Shown here: in pieces, positions 16,887 through 23,234 of the stretch | Numbering within the stretch: position 1 is the stretch's first letter | How the letters are laid out: every line of letters starts with the position of its first letter | Assembly (NCBI RefSeq): GCF_000297435.1 | Contig: NZ_CAIP01000227.1 | Coordinates: 1 to 23,234 of the forward strand | Length of the DNA: 23,234 bases | Direction of reading: 5' to 3' | Origin: Microcystis sp. T1-4 | GTDB taxonomy: Bacteria; Cyanobacteriota; Cyanobacteriia; Cyanobacteriales; Microcystaceae | The notes under the pieces: model-generated | Databases searched by the model: none | What the model saw: the letters and a program-made list of their open reading frames with translations, nothing else | Told to the model about the DNA's origin: nothing | Position numbers and translations under genes: made by a program

Positions 16887-16950
16887 TAATTAACCTAACA
16901 ACGCTTTTGCTTTCGCTACCACGTTATCCACGGTAAAACCGAACTTCTCT
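16887..16950 (-). repeat. Stray 64-bp copy of the transketolase 3' end
   Basis: Identical to 19103-19166 except at one base (T at 16911 versus C at 19127). In transketolase frame it encodes the last 19 residues (EKFGFTVDNVVAKAKALLG) and the TAA; the one difference is a silent AAA/AAG lysine codon. It is a fragment without a promoter or start. It marks the left border of the restriction-modification cassette. Confidence 0.95.
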
Positions 16951-17020
16951 GACATTCCTAGATAAAATATCGTAATTTTGTTAAAATAATCTCAAAGAAA
17001 AGCCTCTAAAATCAAAGGTA

Positions 17021-17914
17021 ATGTCCAAAATCGCTAAAAAACTTAGTAATTCTCCTTTTCGTTATCCCGGCGGTAAATTTTATGCCCGTAAGCTAATCTT
17101 AGCTTGTCTTCCTAGTCACCATAAGTATTGTGAACCCTTTGCGGGGGGAGCATCTATATTCTTTGCTAAGGAAAGTGTAGCAGAGAATATTCTCAATGAC
17201 AAAGATGAAGAATTAATCAACTGTTATCGACATATCAAAGATTATCTTGATAGTCTAATTGAATTATTAAAAGATCTAAACGCTACCAAAGAACTACACA
17301 GTTATTATAAAAATGAACTTCAACCAGCCAATGACCTAGAAAGAGCCATGCGTTGGTATTATCTAAATAGAACTTCCTACTCAGGAATTATGAAACTTGA
17401 AAATTGTTATTGGGGCTATGGTGATAAGTATTCTATGCGTCCTGAAAACTGGCCTTCTCACCTAAAAACTACTTCGGAAAAACTGCAAAATGTCAATTTA
17501 TCTTGTTTAGATTTTGAAGATTTAATCAATCAATTACCCGATGATTACTTTTTATTTGTCGATCCTCCTTACTTTCAAGCAGATCAAAATAAATTCTATT
17601 CCTGCTTCTTCAGTCTAGAAGATCATGAAAGGTTATGTAAGACGTTGAAAAAACATCAACATCGATTTAAATTTCTTTTGAATTATGATAATTGCTCCGA
17701 AATTAGAGAAATGTATGATTGGTGTATTTCTTTACAAGATAATGAATGGAATTACACTATTAATCGAACTGATGATCAAAAAAATGGTTTAAAATTAGAA
17801 CATGGTTATCAGAGTGAAAGACGCAAGGGCAAGGAGGTATTTATTGCTAATTATGATCTTCAGAAACCTGCAAGATTTACACCTCTACAATTAAGTTTAT
17901 TCGATGTATCTTGA
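17021..17914 (+). CDS. Type II DNA adenine-N6 methyltransferase (D12 class)
   Basis: 297 residues with the alpha-group N6-adenine methyltransferase layout of the D12/Dam family: motif X FRYPGGK at 13-19, motif I (AdoMet binding) EPFAGGAS at 38-45, the target-recognition region in the middle (about 65-170, with RWYYLNRTSYSGIMK), and catalytic motif IV DPPY at 181-184. It would protect host DNA from the adjacent endonuclease by methylating adenine in the same site; the site cannot be read from sequence. An AAAGG ribosome-binding site lies just before the ATG. It is transcribed towards the C-R operon and ends 9 bp from the small Cys-containing ORF, so the two units converge. Possible TAAAAT -10 boxes occur at 16963 and 16982, without clear -35 partners. 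The start is about 70 bp inside the cassette border. Confidence 0.93.
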   Translation: MSKIAKKLSNSPFRYPGGKFYARKLILACLPSHHKYCEPFAGGASIFFAKESVAENILNDKDEELINCYRHIKDYLDSLIELLKDLNATKELHSYYKNELQPANDLERAMRWYYLNRTSYSGIMKLENCYWGYGDKYSMRPENWPSHLKTTSEKLQNVNLSCLDFEDLINQLPDDYFLFVDPPYFQADQNKFYSCFFSLEDHERLCKTLKKHQHRFKFLLNYDNCSEIREMYDWCISLQDNEWNYTINRTDDQKNGLKLEHGYQSERRKGKEVFIANYDLQKPARFTPLQLSLFDVS

Positions 17915-17923
17915 TTCCTAATT

Positions 17924-18112
17924 TTAATCAAGTAAATCCTCTATTTTTTCGATCGGGAGCCATGGTTGTAGAGGTTCAGCCGTATTAACATCAAAGAAAA
18001 TTTTGGGATAATTAGGGATGAAATTACAGTTGTTATCGTGGCATTTCTGGCGAGAACAATTGATATTATTGGTTTGATTTGCTGTTAAATCTTTACTTCT
18101 GGCAACGTACAT
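17924..18112 (-). CDS. Small Cys-containing protein of unknown function in the restriction cassette
   Basis: 62 residues, MYVARSKDLT to IEKIEDLLD. It has three cysteines and a histidine in a C19-x4-C24-H25-x3-C29 cluster that could bind a metal, followed by an acidic C-terminal end. It begins 15 bp after the endonuclease stop on the same strand and finishes 9 bp before the convergent methyltransferase stop, so it fits the cassette tightly. No homologous family is recognised. Possibilities include a cassette accessory factor, a leftover fragment of a larger gene, or a chance frame. The spacing favours a genuine third gene of the C-R operon, but the ribosome-binding site is weak. Confidence 0.45.
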   Translation of the reverse strand: MYVARSKDLTANQTNNINCSRQKCHDNNCNFIPNYPKIFFDVNTAEPLQPWLPIEKIEDLLD

Positions 18113-18127
18113 TTTTAAAAGGGCTTC

Positions 18128-18754
18128 TTATTGATTATTAATATTAATTTTGCTTAAAAATATTTGCTCTTTTGGTGTGGGCTTCCAAACAAATAGTCCC
18201 GTTTCTAAATTGGTCTGAAAAAAAGCATTGGCAAGAGATGTAATCACTAAATCAAAATCTGTTTCAATATATTGATCTTTGTGAATATTTAGGCTTGTTG
18301 AAGGTATTCCTATCAATTTAGACCTTTGTTCTGCTGCTTTGTCTCCTAAGGTTCTTGATCTCATACATTTGACTTCAATAAAAGGTCTGATACCTCCCTG
18401 AAGACGGAAACTACCTTTTTTGGCTAACTTACATTCAGCAGAGTATTTTTTGGCGTTTTTTTGATTGATAATAGCTACATCTATATCGTGATAACTGGCT
18501 TGAGGATTTAACCGAGGATTAGTAACTAAATAATTATTTGCGAGTATTTTTGACAGTTCATCTTGTACAGTGAACTCAAAAAACTTGCCACGAATCATAG
18601 GAATAACTTTTGGATCATTGAGAACTTCTGTAATATATTTGATATTCAAACTATAACTCTTACAAAAACTTTCTATTTTTTCAAACCATTCCCATTCAAG
18701 CTCGTTATCATGCAAAAACTGCTCAAGCAATTTAATTAAATCTTCTGACATCAT
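18128..18754 (-). CDS. Type II restriction endonuclease, PD-(D/E)xK type
   Basis: 208 residues. The role is assigned from context (methyltransferase and C regulator in one cassette) and from a visible nuclease core: E60 and E66 in GKFFEFTVQDEL, D90/D92 in HDIDVAII, then E107-x-K109 in AECKLAKK, the usual acid-to-ExK spacing of PD-(D/E)xK enzymes. A second ExK (E127-x-K129 in FIEVKC) lies 20 residues on and could instead be the active one. I do not recognise a named isoschizomer family, and the recognition site is unknown. The first ATG (18752-18754) and a second at 18749-18751 are adjacent; either lies inside the end of the regulator gene, giving an overlap of about 20 bp and translational coupling. 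This is the standard C-R operon arrangement. Confidence 0.8.
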   Translation of the reverse strand: MMSEDLIKLLEQFLHDNELEWEWFEKIESFCKSYSLNIKYITEVLNDPKVIPMIRGKFFEFTVQDELSKILANNYLVTNPRLNPQASYHDIDVAIINQKNAKKYSAECKLAKKGSFRLQGGIRPFIEVKCMRSRTLGDKAAEQRSKLIGIPSTSLNIHKDQYIETDFDLVITSLANAFFQTNLETGLFVWKPTPKEQIFLSKININNQ

Positions 18755-18992
18755 CAGTATTTACATCGGAATTTATAGACATAGTGTTAAAAAGCTCCGA
18801 AAGACTTATGTTTAATGCTCTACATAAAGAAATCAAGCATAGTAAAGAAGGATTCCTTTTACCACGTTCAAGAAGACTGATGTAAGTTCTATCCAAATTG
18901 GCCGCTTCGGCCAACCTTTCTTGGGATAAACCCTTTTGAATACGAGCATTATGTAAACATCTGCCAAATTGAGCTAAATTGTCCTTTGCCAT
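18732..18992 (-). CDS. Restriction-modification controller protein (C protein, XRE-type HTH)
   Basis: 86 residues from the ATG at 18990-18992. An XRE/Cro-type helix-turn-helix covers about 8-67, with recognition segment LSQERLAEAANLDRTYISLLERGKRNPS (22-49) typical of C proteins, which are dimeric activator-repressors of restriction-modification operons. The frame is open upstream to a GTG at 19043, but that codon lies inside the operator and upstream of a good -10 box, so I choose the ATG. The -10 ends 6 bp before this ATG, so the mRNA is probably leaderless, as known for several C genes. The end of the gene overlaps the endonuclease start. Expected behaviour: early autoactivation of C and R, then repression, delaying endonuclease until DNA is methylated. 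Confidence 0.9.
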   Translation of the reverse strand: MAKDNLAQFGRCLHNARIQKGLSQERLAEAANLDRTYISLLERGKRNPSLLCLISLCRALNISLSELFNTMSINSDVNTDDVRRFN

Positions 18993-18998
18993 GCTTCG

Positions 18999-19028
18999 AT
19001 TAAACTGCCTGACGTGACCCCTAGTCCA
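18999..19028 (-). promoter_or_regulatory. Predicted C-R promoter, leaderless
   Basis: -10 TTTAAT at 18999-19004 (5 of 6) with -35 TGGACT at 19023-19028 (4 of 6) and 18 bp between. The predicted start falls on or next to the A of the C-gene ATG. The -35 overlaps the downstream C-box, as expected for repression when that site is filled. Confidence 0.65.
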
Positions 19029-19043
19029 CTGACTGACAGTCAC
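19014..19043 (-). promoter_or_regulatory. C-box operator (two palindromic half-sites)
   Basis: On the minus strand a perfect 11-bp palindrome GACTGTCAGTC (19031-19041) is followed by AGTG and then GACTAGGGGTC (19016-19026), an imperfect palindrome. Both keep the GAC...GTC frame, and an outer GTGAC/GTCAC pair encloses the whole. This matches the C-box layout GACT-n3-AGTC, nGTG, GACT-n3-AGTC. The upstream site is the stronger and would be filled first for activation. Confidence 0.85.
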
Positions 19044-19052
19044 AATAGAAAA

Positions 19053-19085
19053 ACAAAAAAATGAGCCAGATTTTTCTGACTCATT
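19053..19085 (-). terminator. Rho-independent terminator after transketolase, inside the cassette edge
   Basis: An 11-bp stem (19060-19070 with 19075-19085, one G-U pair on the minus-strand RNA) with a 4-nt A loop is followed by a U-rich tail (19053-19059). It lies 20 bp after the transketolase stop and just upstream of the C-box, so it would stop transketolase transcripts from entering the C-R operon. Confidence 0.8.
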
Positions 19086-19102
19086 ACAGCTAAGATTTCA
19101 GG

Positions 19103-19166
19103 TAATTAACCTAACAACGCTTTTGCCTTCGCTACCACGTTATCCACGGTAAAACCGAACTTCTCT
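19103..19166 (-). repeat. Functional copy of the 64-bp transketolase 3' duplication
   Basis: Right border of the restriction-modification cassette; includes the last 19 codons and TAA of the intact transketolase gene. 63 of 64 bases match 16887-16950, in the same orientation (direct repeat). Confidence 0.95.
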
Positions 19167-21112
19167 AGAATCACACCTCCTGGAGCAGAAGCGCCGAAGG
19201 TATCAACCCCCAACACATCCCCCTCATCGGTGATGTAACGATGCCAACCCATGGTTGAACCCGCTTCCACCGCGAGACGTTTTTTCACTGCTTTCGGCAA
19301 TACCGATTCTTTGTATTCTGCCGATTGTTCCTCGAATAGCTCCCAACAGGGCATAGAAACGACGCGGGCTTTAATTCCTGCTTCTTTTAACACCGCAGCC
19401 GCTTTATCGCAGAGATACAACTCGCCACCCGTACCGATGAGAATGACATCGGGAGTACCTTCACAATCGGTGATAATATAAGCACCTTTAGCCACACCCG
19501 CAAGGGAAGTTCCTGCTAAATTGGGCAGATTTTGACGGGATAATGCTAGTAACGTCGGGCGCTTAGTTTCGCTCACCGCTACTTTATAAGCACCGGAAGT
19601 TTCCGTACCATCTCCCGGACGCATGACTAAGAGGTTAGGAATAGCGCGCAGAGAAGCAACGTGTTCCACGGGTTGGTGAGTCGGTCCATCTTCCCCTAGG
19701 GCAATGGAATCGTGAGTCATTACCCAGATGACGCGAGTTTCTGACAAGGCCGATAAACGGATAGAATTCCGCATATAGTCGGTGAAAATCAGGAAAGTCG
19801 CCCCGTAGGGAATCAATCCCGTGTTATGGAGAGCAATACCGTTACAAATCGCCCCCATCGCGTGTTCCCTTACGCCAAAATGGACGTTACGCTCCTGATA
19901 ACTGCCTTTTTGGAAATTACCAAAATGCTCTAATTCCGTGTAGTTAGAGTGGGTTAAATCCGCCGAACCACCGATTAAACCGGGTAAAACCCCCGCAAGG
20001 GCATTTAAGCAGATTTCCGAGTGTTTACGACTAGCCAGCGCCTTATCTTCGGGTTTATAAACCGGTAAAGCTTGCTCCCAACCTTCCGGCAGTTGACCGG
20101 TGGTTAACTGTTCAAATAAAGCCGCTTCTGCGGGATATTTGGCCTGATATTCGTTAAATAACTTATTCCAGTCCGTTTCTGCCGTCGCTCCCTTGTCCAC
20201 TGCTTGCCGGAAACGATTTAACACCTCATCGGGAACCACAAACGGCTCGTATTCCCAACCTAATGCTTTCCGGGTTAACTCGATTTCCGTTGCTCCTAAA
20301 GCTGCCCCGTGAACATCGGCGGTATTAGACTTATTGGGGGAACCATAACCGATAGTGGTGGTGATTTTAATCATCGAGGGTTTATCGGTGACAGCTTTGG
20401 CAGCTGCGATCGCATTGGCAATGGCATCTAAATCGGTGTTACCATTCTCGACGTGCTGAACGTGCCAACCGTAGGCTTCAAAACGCTTGCTCACGTCTTC
20501 GGTGAAAGCGATATCGGTGGAACCATCGATCGAGATATGGTTATCATCGTAGAGAGCGATTAACTTGCCTAAACCCCAGTGACCGGCTAAAGAACAAGCT
20601 TCCCCGGAAATTCCCTCCATATTGCAACCATCACCCAAAATGACATAGGTGTAATGGTCGATAATTTTGGCATCCGGTTTGTTGAAACGGGCCGCTAAAT
20701 GGGCCTCTGCTAGGGCTAAACCCACACCATTGGCAATCCCTTGACCCAGGGGACCGGTGGTCACTTCCACCCCTTCCGTGACGAAATTTTCGGGGTGGCC
20801 GGGGGTTTTCGATTTCCACTGCCGGAATTGTTTAATTTCCTCTAGGGGAACGCTATCGTATCCGGTCAGGTACATCAAAGCGTACTGCAGCATACAACCG
20901 TGACCGGCGGAGAGAACAAAACGATCGCGATTGACCCATTGGGGGTTTTTCGGGTTAAAACGCAGGAATTGATCCCAGAGAACAAAGGCCATGGGAGCGG
21001 CTCCCATGGGCAGTCCGGGGTGTCCGGATTTAGCTTTTTCTACGGCATCCACCGCTAAAAAACGCACCGCATTAATACAAAGTTCTTCGAGGGATTGGGA
21101 GGCGACAACCAT
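19106..21112 (-). CDS. tkt: Transketolase
   Basis: 668 residues, the usual length. It transfers two-carbon ketol units in the Calvin-Benson cycle and pentose phosphate pathway, using thiamine diphosphate and Mg2+. Visible motifs: SGHPG with H31, SAGHG with H71, the ThDP-binding GDGCNMEG (160-167) closing with N191, and the catalytic glutamate E416 in HFGVREHAMG; the C-terminal domain ends VVAKAKALLG. The start MVVASQSLEELCINAVRFLA matches cyanobacterial homologues. It lies 82 bp downstream of fabF on the same strand and may share its transcript or have its own promoter in that gap. The 3' end is the insertion target of the restriction cassette, yet the coding sequence is complete and unaltered. 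A cassette-borne terminator now follows the stop codon. Confidence 0.98.
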   Translation of the reverse strand: MVVASQSLEELCINAVRFLAVDAVEKAKSGHPGLPMGAAPMAFVLWDQFLRFNPKNPQWVNRDRFVLSAGHGCMLQYALMYLTGYDSVPLEEIKQFRQWKSKTPGHPENFVTEGVEVTTGPLGQGIANGVGLALAEAHLAARFNKPDAKIIDHYTYVILGDGCNMEGISGEACSLAGHWGLGKLIALYDDNHISIDGSTDIAFTEDVSKRFEAYGWHVQHVENGNTDLDAIANAIAAAKAVTDKPSMIKITTTIGYGSPNKSNTADVHGAALGATEIELTRKALGWEYEPFVVPDEVLNRFRQAVDKGATAETDWNKLFNEYQAKYPAEAALFEQLTTGQLPEGWEQALPVYKPEDKALASRKHSEICLNALAGVLPGLIGGSADLTHSNYTELEHFGNFQKGSYQERNVHFGVREHAMGAICNGIALHNTGLIPYGATFLIFTDYMRNSIRLSALSETRVIWVMTHDSIALGEDGPTHQPVEHVASLRAIPNLLVMRPGDGTETSGAYKVAVSETKRPTLLALSRQNLPNLAGTSLAGVAKGAYIITDCEGTPDVILIGTGGELYLCDKAAAVLKEAGIKARVVSMPCWELFEEQSAEYKESVLPKAVKKRLAVEAGSTMGWHRYITDEGDVLGVDTFGASAPGGVILEKFGFTVDNVVAKAKALLG

Positions 21113-21194
21113 AATGTTTTTTAGAATGAACTACAAAAATAAGACCAGGTTAAAGAGGGAGCCACTCACAGATTACTCTTTCAGGGGCATCGAC

Positions 21195-22445
21195 TCAAGC
21201 ATATTTTCTAAAAGCTAAGGTGACGTTATGGCCACCAAATCCAAAGGAGTTGGAGAGGGCAGCGTTAACTATCTGCTGACGACTTTCGTAGGGGACGTAA
21301 TCAAGATCACAATCGGGGTCAGGATTGTCCAGATTGAGCGTCGGGGGAATCCGATCATTAGCGATCGCCATGACCGTGGCCACGGCTTCAATACCGCCAG
21401 AACCGCCTAAAAGGTGGCCTGTCATCGATTTGGTGGAACTGATGGGGATTTGGTAGGCCGATTCTCCTAAAGCTTTTTTAATCGCCTTGGTTTCCGTGGG
21501 ATCATTGGCCCCTGTACTGGTTCCGTGGGCGTTGATATAGCTAATTGCCGCCGGAGTCAAACCGGCATCTTTGATCGCTAATTCGATCGCTCTGGTGGCC
21601 CCACGACCATCTGGAACCGGTGCGGTCATGTGATAGGCATCGCAAGTCAGACCATAACCGATCATTTCGGCGTAAATCCGCGCCCCACGGGCTAAGGCCG
21701 TTTCTAATTCCTCTATAATCAAAATTCCTGCCCCTTCCCCCATAACAAAACCATCCCGATCCTTGTCAAAGGGACGACTGGCCCGGGTGGGGTCATCGTT
21801 GCGGGTGGACAGGGCCTTAGCGGAGGCAAAACCGGCCAATCCTAGGGGGGTAACGGCGGCTTCCGTCCCACCGCAGATCATCCCTTTGGCTAAACCCCTT
21901 TGTACTAGACGAAAAGCATCGCCGATGGCGTTGGAACCGGCAGCGCAAGCGGTCACGGTGCAGTTACTCGGTCCTTTGGCCCCCGTGTGGATGGCGGTTA
22001 AACCAGCGGCCATATTGGCAATCATCATCGGGATCATGAAGGGACTACACCGGCTCGGACCTTTTGTCAAGTAAATTTCCTGTTGATCCTCCAGCACTTT
22101 GATGCCGCCTACGCCCGTACCGATTAGTACGCCTATATCATCGGCATTGAGAGCGTCGATAACTAATCGAGAATCTTGCAGCGCTTGCAAACTAGCGGCG
22201 ACGGCAAATTGAGCGAAACGGTCCATGCGCTTTGCCTCTTTGCGATCCACATAGTCGTGGGGGTCAAAACCCCGCACTTCCCCAGCAATGCGACAAGCGT
22301 GACGGGAGGCATCAAAGTGGGTAATTAAACCAATGCCACTTTTGCCGTTGATTAAGCCTGTCCAATAGTCTGCTAGATTATTGCCGAGGGGAGTGATCGC
22401 ACCCATCCCCGTTATGACAACCCTTTTTAATGGCAATTCTGTCAT
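21195..22445 (-). CDS. fabF: 3-oxoacyl-[acyl-carrier-protein] synthase II (FabF)
   Basis: 416 residues. Condenses malonyl-ACP with a growing acyl-ACP in type II fatty-acid synthesis, including elongation of C16:1 to C18:1. The Cys-His-His triad is intact: C167 in TVTACAAGSNAIG, H307 in NAHGTSTGAND and H344 in SMTGHLLGGSGG. The thiolase-fold N-terminus MTELPLKRVVITGMGAITPLG fixes the ATG start. It lies 69 bp downstream of the acyl carrier protein gene on the same strand, a conserved bacterial arrangement that couples carrier and condensing enzyme. Length and motifs are normal; no oddities. Confidence 0.98.
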   Translation of the reverse strand: MTELPLKRVVITGMGAITPLGNNLADYWTGLINGKSGIGLITHFDASRHACRIAGEVRGFDPHDYVDRKEAKRMDRFAQFAVAASLQALQDSRLVIDALNADDIGVLIGTGVGGIKVLEDQQEIYLTKGPSRCSPFMIPMMIANMAAGLTAIHTGAKGPSNCTVTACAAGSNAIGDAFRLVQRGLAKGMICGGTEAAVTPLGLAGFASAKALSTRNDDPTRASRPFDKDRDGFVMGEGAGILIIEELETALARGARIYAEMIGYGLTCDAYHMTAPVPDGRGATRAIELAIKDAGLTPAAISYINAHGTSTGANDPTETKAIKKALGESAYQIPISSTKSMTGHLLGGSGGIEAVATVMAIANDRIPPTLNLDNPDPDCDLDYVPYESRQQIVNAALSNSFGFGGHNVTLAFRKYA

Positions 22446-22514
22446 GTTTGTTCAAAAATAAGGGCAGATTTTGCCCCAGATATTTAATTCTAATTGTCAA
22501 TTTTCCCGCAATAA

Positions 22515-22766
22515 CTAGGCGGTTGCTCCTACTTTCTCGCTAATATAATCGACAGCTTTGCCTACAGTGTCAATTTGTTCGGCTGCGTCGTCGGGAATTT
22601 CAATATCAAATTCTTCCTCTAAAGCCATCACTAACTCGACCACATCAAGGGAATCAGCTTTCAGATCATTAGCAAAGCTTGCTTCGGGGGTAACTGTACC
22701 CAGATCCTCTACTTCTAATTGTTCCACAACAATTTTTTTAACTCGATCGAAAATTTCTGTACTCAT
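22515..22766 (-). CDS. acpP: Acyl carrier protein
   Basis: 83 residues from the ATG at 22764-22766 (MSTEIFDRVKKIVVEQL). The frame is open to a TTG three codons earlier, but the ATG gives the standard ACP start. Small, acidic, four-helix protein that carries acyl chains on phosphopantetheine attached to Ser39 in the DSLD motif (LKADSLDVVELVMALEEEF). Partner of FabF encoded just downstream. Likely the first gene of the acpP-fabF(-tkt) transcript; the leader contains a palindrome and a hairpin (listed separately). Confidence 0.97.
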   Translation of the reverse strand: MSTEIFDRVKKIVVEQLEVEDLGTVTPEASFANDLKADSLDVVELVMALEEEFDIEIPDDAAEQIDTVGKAVDYISEKVGATA

Positions 22767-22796
22767 GGATGTCAATTTTTATCCGCTGGTTTACCT

Positions 22797-22815
22797 GACT
22801 CTAGCCTCTAGGGTC
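22797..22815. promoter_or_regulatory. Imperfect palindrome in the acpP leader
   Basis: A 19-bp near-palindrome: GACTCTAG, spacer CCT, CTAGGGTC, i.e. 8-bp arms with one mismatched pair. It lies about 30 bp upstream of the acpP ATG, so it could be an operator or a leader-RNA structure. No known regulator site is recognised. Confidence 0.35.
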
Positions 22816-22818
22816 TGG

Positions 22819-22844
22819 GGAAATGGGGCGGTGTTGCCATTTCC
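22819..22844. other. 8-bp hairpin upstream of acpP
   Basis: GGAAATGG (22819-22826) and CCATTTCC (22837-22844) form a perfect 8-bp stem with a 10-nt loop, about 50 bp before the acpP start. No U-tract follows, so a terminator is unlikely; an mRNA leader structure is possible. Confidence 0.4.
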
Positions 22845-22933
22845 GACAATAAATTTCGGTTAGCTTTTTCACTGACCATTTTTCATCTTACTGGAAGTTG
22901 TTCCCCTCTTGATGAAGTTTTTTTGCGATTATC

Positions 22934-23109
22934 GGGGAAGTGGGGAAGTGGGGTGTGGGAATTATGAATTATGAATTATGAATTATGAATTGGGGAGGTG
23001 GGGAGGTGGGGAAGTGGGGAAGTGGGGTGTGGGAATTATGAATTATGAATTGGGGAGGTGGGGAAGTGGGGAAGTGGGGAAGTGGGGAAGTGGGGTAGTG
23101 GGGTAGTGG
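22934..23109. repeat. Alternating G-rich octamer and AT-rich heptamer tandem repeats
   Basis: Three blocks of a G-rich octamer (GGGGAAGT, with GGGGAGGT, GGGGTGTG and GGGGTAGT variants). The first two end in runs of the 7-mer GAATTAT (four then two copies), giving a higher-order unit of about 60 bp. At least a dozen GGGG runs separated by 4 nt occur on the plus strand, so G-quadruplexes are possible. Lies upstream of acpP; no protein frame is credible. Confidence 0.9.
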
Positions 23110-23140
23110 AGCATTTGGATGAAATTTCCCTAAACCCCTA

Positions 23141-23188
23141 AATCCCTATCACCCCAAAACCCTATCACCCTGACTCCTATCTCCTGAA
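23141..23188. repeat. Degenerate 16-bp C-rich tandem repeat
   Basis: Three adjacent 16-mers: AATCCCTATCACCCCA, AAACCCTATCACCCTG and ACTCCTATCTCCTGAA. The first two are close, the third is decayed. The rest of the region 22845-23234 outside the repeats shows no gene on either strand. Confidence 0.65.
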
Positions 23189-23234
23189 TAAAAAGCCAAA
23201 ATATAACGGATAACTCCGAAATTCAGATAATAAT

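Noticed and set aside
18993..19043. GTG start at 19043 extending the C protein by 17 residues
   Set aside because: This stretch contains the C-box, the -35 and the -10 of the same gene, and the extension does not resemble C-protein N-termini; the ATG at 18992 fits promoter spacing and family length.
22767..22775. TTG start adding three residues to acyl carrier protein
   Set aside because: The ATG at 22766 gives the standard ACP N-terminus; nothing supports the TTG.
22934..23188. CRISPR array
   Set aside because: Repeat units are 7-16 bp and contiguous, without unique spacers; no cas genes are present.

Overview
The window looks like a chromosomal segment of a unicellular cyanobacterium, most plausibly Microcystis or a close relative. 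Evidence: an acpP-fabF-transketolase cluster with cyanobacterial protein sequences, a GrrM/OscB-type radical SAM maturase, a PEP-CTERM protein next to a giant RTX exoprotein, scattered GCGATCGC (HIP1-type) octamers, several insertion-sequence remnants and AT-rich intergenic short tandem repeats. The genus is an inference from style; no taxonomic marker gene is present.

Layout. Positions 1-5040: a heptamer tandem repeat, then on the minus strand a cyclophane-forming radical SAM/SPASM maturase (55-1215), a lytic transglycosylase MltA (1402-2523), a CNNM/CBS/CorC membrane protein (2603-3934) and a small one-helix membrane protein (3967-4260). A plus-strand CAT-anticodon tRNA (4325-4397) follows, then a PEP-CTERM protein (4528-5040). 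Positions 5081-14809: one minus-strand gene for a 3242-residue secreted protein with a tectonin-like N-terminal propeller, about 20 FG-GAP calcium-binding repeats, an internal B-lectin-like domain, a Calx-beta domain, a putative Ig domain and C-terminal RTX repeats.

Positions 15240-19102 are a mobile-element zone. It holds the 3' stub of an IS4-like transposase, an ISL3-family element (15407-16828) whose transposase carries an in-frame stop, a 64-bp copy of the transketolase 3' end, and a compact type II restriction-modification cassette. The cassette contains a D12-class adenine methyltransferase, a small Cys-containing ORF, a PD-(D/E)xK endonuclease and a C-protein regulator. The second, functional copy of the same 64 bp is the real end of the transketolase gene, so the cassette sits between two copies of its target: the signature of insertion with long target duplication. 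The C gene has a textbook two-site C-box and probably a leaderless transcript.

Positions 19106-22766: the core cluster acpP, fabF and transketolase (fatty-acid elongation and Calvin/pentose-phosphate carbon metabolism), all on the minus strand. The remaining upstream DNA (to 23234) has a palindrome and hairpin in the acpP leader, a G-quadruplex-prone G-rich tandem repeat alternating with an AT-rich heptamer, and a degenerate C-rich 16-mer repeat.

The most noteworthy items are the restriction-modification cassette with its duplicated target and complete autoregulatory control region, and the unusual composite architecture of the giant exoprotein paired with a PEP-CTERM gene.
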